64,000 nucleotides of DNA from Nitrospira sp. (lineage in GTDB: Bacteria; Nitrospirota; Nitrospiria; Nitrospirales; Nitrospiraceae). Under the pieces are notes generated by a model that did not search any database, was not told where the DNA came from, and was given only the letters and a program-made list of their open reading frames with translations. A program made the position numbers and the translations under genes. This document shows positions 58,637-64,000 of this stretch, piece after piece. Position 1 is the first letter of the stretch. Each line of letters opens with the position of its first letter. The DNA lies in the NCBI GenBank assembly GCA_016873455.1, contig VGXE01000003.1, positions 1 through 64,000 of the forward strand. Reading direction: 5' to 3'.

Positions 58637-59989
58637 ATGACTGCAATGAATGCGCATGTAATTGTCGTGGCAGGTGCCGGGCCGGCCGGCATGGCCGTCG
58701 CCGGAACGTTAGCCAAGGCCGGCCACGAAGTTATCATTCTGAACCGCGATATTAAGTTTGGTGGACTGGCGGAATATGGGATTTTCCCTTCCAAGCTGAA
58801 GCTCCGTGGTGGCCTCAGGAAACAATATTGGGAGTTGCTGGAGCAGCCGAATGTGCACTATTTGGGGAACGTGACGATCGGAAACGGCAAGGATTTGACT
58901 GTCGAGGACGTGCGGGGGCTTGGGGCCAGTGCGGTGGTGTTCACGATCGGTGCGCAGGGGACGAAGGCGATCGGAACCGAAGGGGATTCAGCCAAGGGTG
59001 TGTACCATGCCAAAGACGTGGTCTATCACTTCAATCGGTTGCCTGGTTTCGGTGATAGGCCTTTCGACATGGGCAAGCATGTGGCGGTGATCGGGGCGGG
59101 GGATGTCATGGTCGATATCGCCCATTGGCTCGTCCGGTACAAGAAGGTGGAGCGCGTGACGGCCATTGTGCGACGGGGGCCGGTCGAACGCAAATACAAT
59201 CCCAAAGAGATCCGAGCGGTGTGTAACAACATGGATCTGGAAGGGATTCGGAAAGAGTTCGACCGCATCAAGGATCGCATGGCGGCGGTTGGGCAGAAGG
59301 CCGATGAGGTCTTCAAGGGGCTTACTGGCGAATTCACAAAGTGTGAACCGAAGGTGAGTGAGACGAAAATGGGGTTCCAATTCCTGGCCTCGCCGAAGCG
59401 GATTCTTGTCGATGGTCATAATCGTGTGCGCGGTCTTGAAATGGAGGATAATCGGCTCGATCCCAAAGGGGAAGATACGGTCGCGGTCGGGCTGAAACAG
59501 TATTATGAGTTTCCGTGCGATGCTGTGGTATTTGCGGTCGGGGACAAGGTCGACGAAACCGTCGGGCTTCCCTATAAAGGAGGCATCTTCGTCACGAACC
59601 CCAACAAGACGGGAAATGACCCGGATGATGCACTCTTTCAGGCCTACGACGAAGCGGCAGGGAAGGTCGTCGAGGGTGTGTTCCTTGCCGGGTGGGCCAG
59701 AAAAGCCAGTGAAGGTCTTGTCGGCGTTGCCAAACGAGATGGCGATTGGTGCGCGGAAGTCGTGGAACGCTACCTCGCGACTAAATCAGCCGGCAATCCG
59801 ACCAAGGTTGTGTTGGACAGGCTTCACACCCTCTTGAAATCCCGGCAGAGTCACCCTATCGATGTGAAGGGATTGCGGAAACTTGAAGCAGCGGAAAAAG
59901 CCCACACGGGCGAGTCGGACTGTATCGGAGAGTTTAAATACGCAAGTAACAGAGACATGATCAGCTTGATCGAAAGGGGTAGGGCGTAA
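58637..59989 (+). CDS. Adrenodoxin-reductase-like FAD/NAD(P) flavoprotein
   Basis: This 450-residue protein has an N-terminal FAD motif VVAGAGPAGMAVAGTLAKAG and KFGGLAEYGIFPSKLKLR. A second dinucleotide fold follows, VAVIGAGDVMVDIAHWLVRY, then a C-terminal AGWARKASEGLVGVAKRDGDW of the sort found in FprA/adrenodoxin reductase and GltD. It probably moves electrons between NAD(P)H and ferredoxin in the cytoplasm. A small C-terminal extension ends in ASNRDMISLIERGRA. GAGGAAT lies about 7 nt before the ATG. Confidence 0.82.
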   Translation: MTAMNAHVIVVAGAGPAGMAVAGTLAKAGHEVIILNRDIKFGGLAEYGIFPSKLKLRGGLRKQYWELLEQPNVHYLGNVTIGNGKDLTVEDVRGLGASAVVFTIGAQGTKAIGTEGDSAKGVYHAKDVVYHFNRLPGFGDRPFDMGKHVAVIGAGDVMVDIAHWLVRYKKVERVTAIVRRGPVERKYNPKEIRAVCNNMDLEGIRKEFDRIKDRMAAVGQKADEVFKGLTGEFTKCEPKVSETKMGFQFLASPKRILVDGHNRVRGLEMEDNRLDPKGEDTVAVGLKQYYEFPCDAVVFAVGDKVDETVGLPYKGGIFVTNPNKTGNDPDDALFQAYDEAAGKVVEGVFLAGWARKASEGLVGVAKRDGDWCAEVVERYLATKSAGNPTKVVLDRLHTLLKSRQSHPIDVKGLRKLEAAEKAHTGESDCIGEFKYASNRDMISLIERGRA

Positions 59990-60009
59990 CGGTTGCAGGC
60001 CCCTGCTCT

Positions 60010-60870
60010 TTAGCCATCCCCCCATTTCAGTTTTTCGCGTAGCACCTCATAGTAGTGGCTTTCCGGGAACCGAATCAGCTTGGTTCGGTTTTCGGAAGCC
60101 AGCACCACTGCCGTATCGCCTTGAGTCATCGCAATGCCGACTTGGCCATCGAGCGTGGCCATGGCTCCGTCGTCTTTACTGGTCAACGTCACTTCAATTT
60201 CGACATTTCCGGGTACGATCAGCGGCCGATGAGTCAGCGTGTGCGGACTGATCGGCGTCAGGATGATGGACTGAACCGCCGGGTTGATGATGGGGCCTCC
60301 GGCCGACAGCGAATACGCGGTGGAGCCGGTCGGTGTGCTGATGATCAAACCATCCGCCCTCAGGTTCGTCACAAATTGTCCCTGAATGGCGATCCGCAAA
60401 TCGATCATGCGGGCGAGGGTGCCTTTGCTCACAACCATGTCGTTGAGCATAATGCCCCGTGCGACCGTTTCCCCGTGGCGATGAACATGTGTTTGCAACA
60501 TGAGCCGTTCGTCGAGGGTGTAATCGTTGGCGAAGACACGTTCAAGCGACGGATAGAGGTTATCCAGCCGCACCTCTGTCAAGAATCCGAGGCCACCCAT
60601 GTTGACGCCGAGGATGGGAATGCCTCGTTCGGCCGCCAGCCGCGCGGCATTGAGGATCGTGCCGTCGCCGCCCAAGACGAGCAGCACGTCGGCTTTCCCG
60701 GCCAACTGCGTTTTCTGAATTCCTCCTGATTCTGTCAGTAACGCCGCGGACGTGGTATCAAGCAGCACAGTGATGTTGCGTTCACGGAACCAGGTCACCA
60801 CGCCTTGCAATGTGGGTGTGACCTCCGGAAACTTTGGCTTTGTCAGAATGCCTATACTTTTGCTTTTCAT
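60010..60870 (-). CDS. nadK: NAD kinase
   Basis: This 286-residue protein has the signature LLVLGGDGTILNAARLAAER, NMGGLGFLTEVRLDN, LNDMVVSKGTLARMIDLRIA and ISTPTGSTAYSLSAGGPI. These are the NadK GGDGT, NE/D and TPTGSTAY motifs. It phosphorylates NAD to NADP. The ATG at 60870 begins the domain; the longer frame to 61101 lacks homology and overlaps the clpC promoter. No Shine-Dalgarno is obvious. Confidence 0.95.
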   Translation of the reverse strand: MKSKSIGILTKPKFPEVTPTLQGVVTWFRERNITVLLDTTSAALLTESGGIQKTQLAGKADVLLVLGGDGTILNAARLAAERGIPILGVNMGGLGFLTEVRLDNLYPSLERVFANDYTLDERLMLQTHVHRHGETVARGIMLNDMVVSKGTLARMIDLRIAIQGQFVTNLRADGLIISTPTGSTAYSLSAGGPIINPAVQSIILTPISPHTLTHRPLIVPGNVEIEVTLTSKDDGAMATLDGQVGIAMTQGDTAVVLASENRTKLIRFPESHYYEVLREKLKWGDG

Positions 60871-61024
60871 GTTGGGTAGGGATGACGGTTGGATAAAATG
60901 GTGCGGGATTCTATCGGGACAGTTCCGCACTGTCAACGCGCCGAGAAGGGCGCATCTGGGGTGTGGGATGATCAGCGATGCGGAGATGTCAGTATCGGGG
61001 TCGGCGTGACTTTTTCTCGCAATC

Positions 61025-61053
61025 TTGACTCTGATAGGTCCTGTGGTTAAACT
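61025..61053 (+). promoter_or_regulatory. Promoter for clpC
   Basis: TTGACT (61025-61030), 17 bp and TAAACT (61048-61053) lie 65 nt before the clpC ATG. The leader contains the GGGAGGAG ribosome binding site. Confidence 0.6.
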
Positions 61054-61118
61054 GAGACCAAGTTTTTCCATAGGTTGGATCAAGATGGGCCGTACGTTCA
61101 TCCATGGGAGGAGATAGG

Positions 61119-63545
61119 ATGTTCGAACGATTCACGGACAAAGGTCGTAAAATCATCATCCTTGCGCGTGAGGAAGCGGAGCGCCACCAGAATGACTATC
61201 TGGGGACCGAGCATCTCGTCTTGGCGATTCTCCGGGAGTCTGACGGTATTGCGTTGATGATTTTGAAGAAAATGGGCCTGTCTACTGAGCAAATCCGATT
61301 GGAAATTGAACGAAATTTGCCGGGCGGCGGCACGACCATGACGTTTGGCGAAATCCCCTTTAGCCCTCGAGTGAAGAAAGTTATCGAGTATGGCGTCGAA
61401 GAGGCTCGGTTGCTCGGGCACAACCATATCGGGAGCGAACATCTCCTGTTGGGACTGTTGCGAGAAGAGGAAGGAATCGGGGGCAAGATCCTTCGTAGCC
61501 TGGGGGCCAATCTTTTGACCGCTCGCCAATTGACGGTGACCTTCTTGAGAAAGTCCGCTCCTCGGGAGCGGGATCGGAAGAGCAATACACCGGCATTGGA
61601 TGAATTTGGTCGCGATCTGACCCAACTGGCCCAGGAAGGTCAGTTGGATCCGGTGATCGGCCGGTCCGACGAAATCGAACGGGTCCTGCAAATCCTCAGC
61701 CGGCGGAGCAAAAACAATCCTGTGCTCATCGGCGAGTCCGGCGTCGGCAAGACAGCGATCGTCGAGGGGCTGGCTCAACGGATCGTACAGTCGGAGGTTC
61801 CCGATAATCTTTTGTCACGACGGGTCATTGCGTTGGATCTCGGCTCGCTTGTCGCCGGCACGAAGTATCGCGGCCAATTTGAAGAGCGGCTCAAGGTGGT
61901 CATGAAGGAGATCGTGCAGGCCGGCAACATTATCATCTTCATCGATGAGTTGCACACGCTGGTCGGCGCTGGCGCGGCGGAGGGGTCGATCGACGCGTCC
62001 AACATGCTCAAGCCAGCCCTGTCGCGAGGGGAGATCCAGTGCATCGGGGCAACGACGTTGGATGAATACCGGAAGCACATTGAAAAAGACGGTGCGTTAA
62101 AGCGGCGGTTCCAGCCGATCCACGTGCAGCCGCCCAGTATCGATGAAACGATCCAGATTATCCAGGGACTGCGGGATCGCTACGAGGAACACCACGGGGT
62201 CGAAATTACGGAAGACGCCATTGTCGAAGCCGCCAAGTTATCGGACCGGTACATTACCGACCGGTTTTTGCCCGATAAGGCCATTGACCTGATTGATGAG
62301 ACGGGCTCTCGCGCGAAGTTGCAAACCTACGCGTTGCCCTCCGAACTGAAGGCGATGGAGCAGGAGCTTAAGAAGGTATCGCGAGAGAAAGAACTGTCGA
62401 TCTCGATGCAGAATTTCGAGGAAGCGGTACGGCATCGGGAAGAGGAAGAGCGGCTGCGCAAGTTGCTGGATGAGTCCAAGCGGGAGTGGAAGAAAAATCA
62501 GGAAAAGAACAAGCCGGTGATCGGAAAAGAAGACGTCGCCTACGTGGTGTCCAAGATGACCGGCATTCCGCTGTTCAAGCTGGAGGAAGAGGAATCGAAT
62601 AAGTTGTTGCGGATGGAAGAATTCCTCCATAAGCGGGTGATCGGCCAAAATGAAGCGATCTCTGCGGTCGCGCGCGCCATTCGCCGGTCTCGTGCCGGCT
62701 TGAAGGAAACGAAGAAGCCTATCGGCTCGTTTATCTTTATGGGACCGACAGGAGTTGGGAAGACTGAGTTGGCAAGAACGGTGGCGGAGTTCCTGTTTAA
62801 CAGCGAAGATGCTCTCATTCGGGTGGACATGTCCGAGTATCAGGAGAAGTTTACGAGTTCCAGACTTTTCGGCGCGCCTCCGGGCTACGTTGGTTATGAG
62901 GAAGGCGGCCAGCTGACTGAAAAAGTCCGGCGCCGGCCGTATTCGGTAGTCCTGTTCGACGAAATCGAAAAGGCGCATCCGGACGTCTTCAACGTGTTAC
63001 TGCAAGTCTTGGATGATGGCGTGTTGACCGACAGTCTTGGCCGCAAGGTGGACTTCAAGAATACCGTCGTCATCATGACGTCGAATATCGGCACCAAGAA
63101 CATCCAGAAGGGTGTCTCGCTGGGATTCCAGAGTACCGAAGGCGAAGCCGCCCGCCGAAAGAAGGAAGAGGTGATCGGAGAATTGCGGAAATCGTTCAGT
63201 CCGGAATTCTTAAACCGGATCGACGAAGTCGTGATCTTCCATCAACTGGAGAAGGAACAGTTGTACAGTATTCTCGATATCCTCATCCGAGAGCTCAATC
63301 TCCGTCTGCTGGAAAAGGGGATTGAAATCGAGGTTGATGACGATGTCAAACAGTGGCTCATCAAGGAAGGGTACGAGCCGCTCTATGGGGCCAGACCGAT
63401 GCGCCGCGCGATTCAGCGTGCGATCGGCGATCCGCTCTCCGATGAGCTCATCAGGGGGCGCTTCAAGGATAGCCGCAAGGTCAAAGTGGTGTTGCGGGAC
63501 GGCGCCCCTGCCTTTATCGAACAGGAAGCCATGGCGGGTGTCTAG
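61119..63545 (+). CDS. clpC: AAA+ protease ATPase ClpC
   Basis: This 808-residue protein has two Clp-N repeats (residues 1-145) and a first AAA domain with Walker [12 protein letters not shown] and Walker [10 protein letters not shown] helical middle domain with a UvrB/C-like region follows ([20 protein letters not shown]), then a second AAA domain with [10 protein letters not shown] and [11 protein letters not shown]. It unfolds proteins for ClpP (not in this window). GGGAGGAG lies 5 nt before the ATG at 61119; the frame opens to 61104. Confidence 0.97.
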   Translation: MFERFTDKGRKIIILAREEAERHQNDYLGTEHLVLAILRESDGIALMILKKMGLSTEQIRLEIERNLPGGGTTMTFGEIPFSPRVKKVIEYGVEEARLLGHNHIGSEHLLLGLLREEEGIGGKILRSLGANLLTARQLTVTFLRKSAPRERDRKSNTPALDEFGRDLTQLAQEGQLDPVIGRSDEIERVLQILSRRSKNNPVLIGESGVGKTAIVEGLAQRIVQSEVPDNLLSRRVIALDLGSLVAGTKYRGQFEERLKVVMKEIVQAGNIIIFIDELHTLVGAGAAEGSIDASNMLKPALSRGEIQCIGATTLDEYRKHIEKDGALKRRFQPIHVQPPSIDETIQIIQGLRDRYEEHHGVEITEDAIVEAAKLSDRYITDRFLPDKAIDLIDETGSRAKLQTYALPSELKAMEQELKKVSREKELSISMQNFEEAVRHREEEERLRKLLDESKREWKKNQEKNKPVIGKEDVAYVVSKMTGIPLFKLEEEESNKLLRMEEFLHKRVIGQNEAISAVARAIRRSRAGLKETKKPIGSFIFMGPTGVGKTELARTVAEFLFNSEDALIRVDMSEYQEKFTSSRLFGAPPGYVGYEEGGQLTEKVRRRPYSVVLFDEIEKAHPDVFNVLLQVLDDGVLTDSLGRKVDFKNTVVIMTSNIGTKNIQKGVSLGFQSTEGEAARRKKEEVIGELRKSFSPEFLNRIDEVVIFHQLEKEQLYSILDILIRELNLRLLEKGIEIEVDDDVKQWLIKEGYEPLYGARPMRRAIQRAIGDPLSDELIRGRFKDSRKVKVVLRDGAPAFIEQEAMAGV

Positions 63546-63576
63546 CCTTTAGGCATCATTGCCAGCGACGTGATAG

Positions 63577-63621
63577 CCACGCCCCCTACGGCTGACAGCC
63601 GTAGGGGGCGTGGTGTTTTTG
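63577..63621 (+). terminator. Rho-independent terminator of clpC
   Basis: A perfect 17-bp stem (63577-63593 and 63597-63613) with a 3-nt loop is followed by TGTTTTTG. It lies 31 nt after the clpC stop and ends its transcript before tsaD. Confidence 0.93.
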
Positions 63622-63647
63622 TACAGCAGTACGGTATTCTTGCACCC

Positions 63648-64000
63648 ATGCGTCCTCTCCCTTCGGCTGATTCCCCAACCCACGAAACGGGCGTGCTCAA
63701 GTTCGTGCTCGGAATCGAGTCTTCGTGTGATGAGACGGCTGCGGCCGTTCTTGCCCATGACGGCTCGGTGCTCTCGAATATGGTGGCATCCCAAACGGCA
63801 GTCCATGCAAAATTCGGCGGGGTCGTGCCGGAATTGGCGGCCCGCGCCCATATCAGTCAGATCGACAGTGTGGTCATGGAGGCGCTGAATCGGGCGCGAG
63901 TGTCCGTCAACGATCTCAGCGCGATTGCCGTCACTGAAGGGCCTGGATTGGCCGGCGCGCTCTTGGTTGGGGTGAATTATGCCAAGGCGTTGAGCTATGG
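63648..64000 (+). CDS. tsaD: tRNA N6-adenosine threonylcarbamoyltransferase TsaD (5' part)
   Basis: The first 117 codons are in the window and the rest lies to the right. It opens with a short tail, then [40 protein letters not shown] (with the metal-binding HxxxH region still to come) and [20 protein letters not shown], the TsaD/Gcp motifs. It transfers the threonylcarbamoyl group to A37 of tRNAs with TsaB and TsaE. A TATTCT box 7 nt before the ATG may make this another leaderless gene. tsaB is at 52227. Confidence 0.95.
   Translation, partial: MRPLPSADSPTHETGVLKFVLGIESSCDETAAAVLAHDGSVLSNMVASQTAVHAKFGGVVPELAARAHISQIDSVVMEALNRARVSVNDLSAIAVTEGPGLAGALLVGVNYAKALSY

Overview
The window looks like chromosome from a Nitrospira-like member of the phylum Nitrospirota. 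This is an inference from gene content: a two-subunit biotin-dependent carboxylase of the pyruvate/2-oxoglutarate type (a reverse-TCA-cycle enzyme), a hemE-hemH-hemY block, NtrY/NtrX, many small exported or lipid-anchored proteins, and GC-rich coding sequence. I could not run a database search. There is no phage, insertion sequence, CRISPR array, integrase or rRNA. The only RNA gene found is one tRNA-Ala(CGC).

Layout. 1-4995 is mostly minus strand: a gene cut by the left edge behind a folded leader, a receiver-PAS regulator, a histidine-rich exported protein whose six spaced ligands match peptidylglycine monooxygenase-type dicopper enzymes, an NTF2-like/lipocalin-like secreted protein, and a PP2C phosphatase coupled to a YprB-type exonuclease. 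5095-8085 (plus) holds a cyclophilin-like protein, two DUF507 genes, a TPR lipoprotein, peroxiredoxin Bcp and an exported HAD-like protein. 8101-15398 (minus) holds tenA, sthA, a lipoprotein thiol peroxidase, a lipoprotein hydrolase and the carboxylase pair. 15657-22620 carries small envelope proteins, a PilZ protein, a PstS-like binding protein, an FmdB zinc ribbon, an EamA transporter and a fatty acid desaturase. 23037-26574 is heme synthesis. 26612-31787 has an NAD(P)H reductase, a Sel1-like protein, mazG and DUF proteins. 31932-37793 has ntrY-ntrX and purM-purN. 37810-43881 has a DUF72 gene, the tRNA, and a signalling cluster (hybrid kinase, Hpt, two paralogous receiver proteins, one a diguanylate cyclase), then a YqeY protein. 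44063-56981 has lipoproteins, an MFS transporter, htpX, a squalene/phytoene synthase, radA, tsaB-rimI, tatC, a beta-propeller protein and a cyclophilin. 57009-64000 has a GT2 glycosyltransferase, an orphan HicB-like protein, an adrenodoxin-reductase-like flavoprotein, nadK, clpC and the start of tsaD.

The genes serve central metabolism, redox defence, heme, purine and tRNA modification, proteostasis and signalling; it is ordinary core chromosome rather than an island. The unusual signals are mostly between or in front of genes: (i) at least six spacers built as imperfect palindromes whose arms are runs of a short degenerate word that differs from site to site; (ii) several genes with a -10 box 6-11 nt before the ATG and no Shine-Dalgarno, i.e. 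predicted leaderless mRNAs; (iii) a three-way-junction leader that buries a ribosome binding site at 61-125; (iv) a roughly 170-nt hairpin between ntrX and purM. Among proteins, the PHM-like copper candidate at 1359-2363 stands out.
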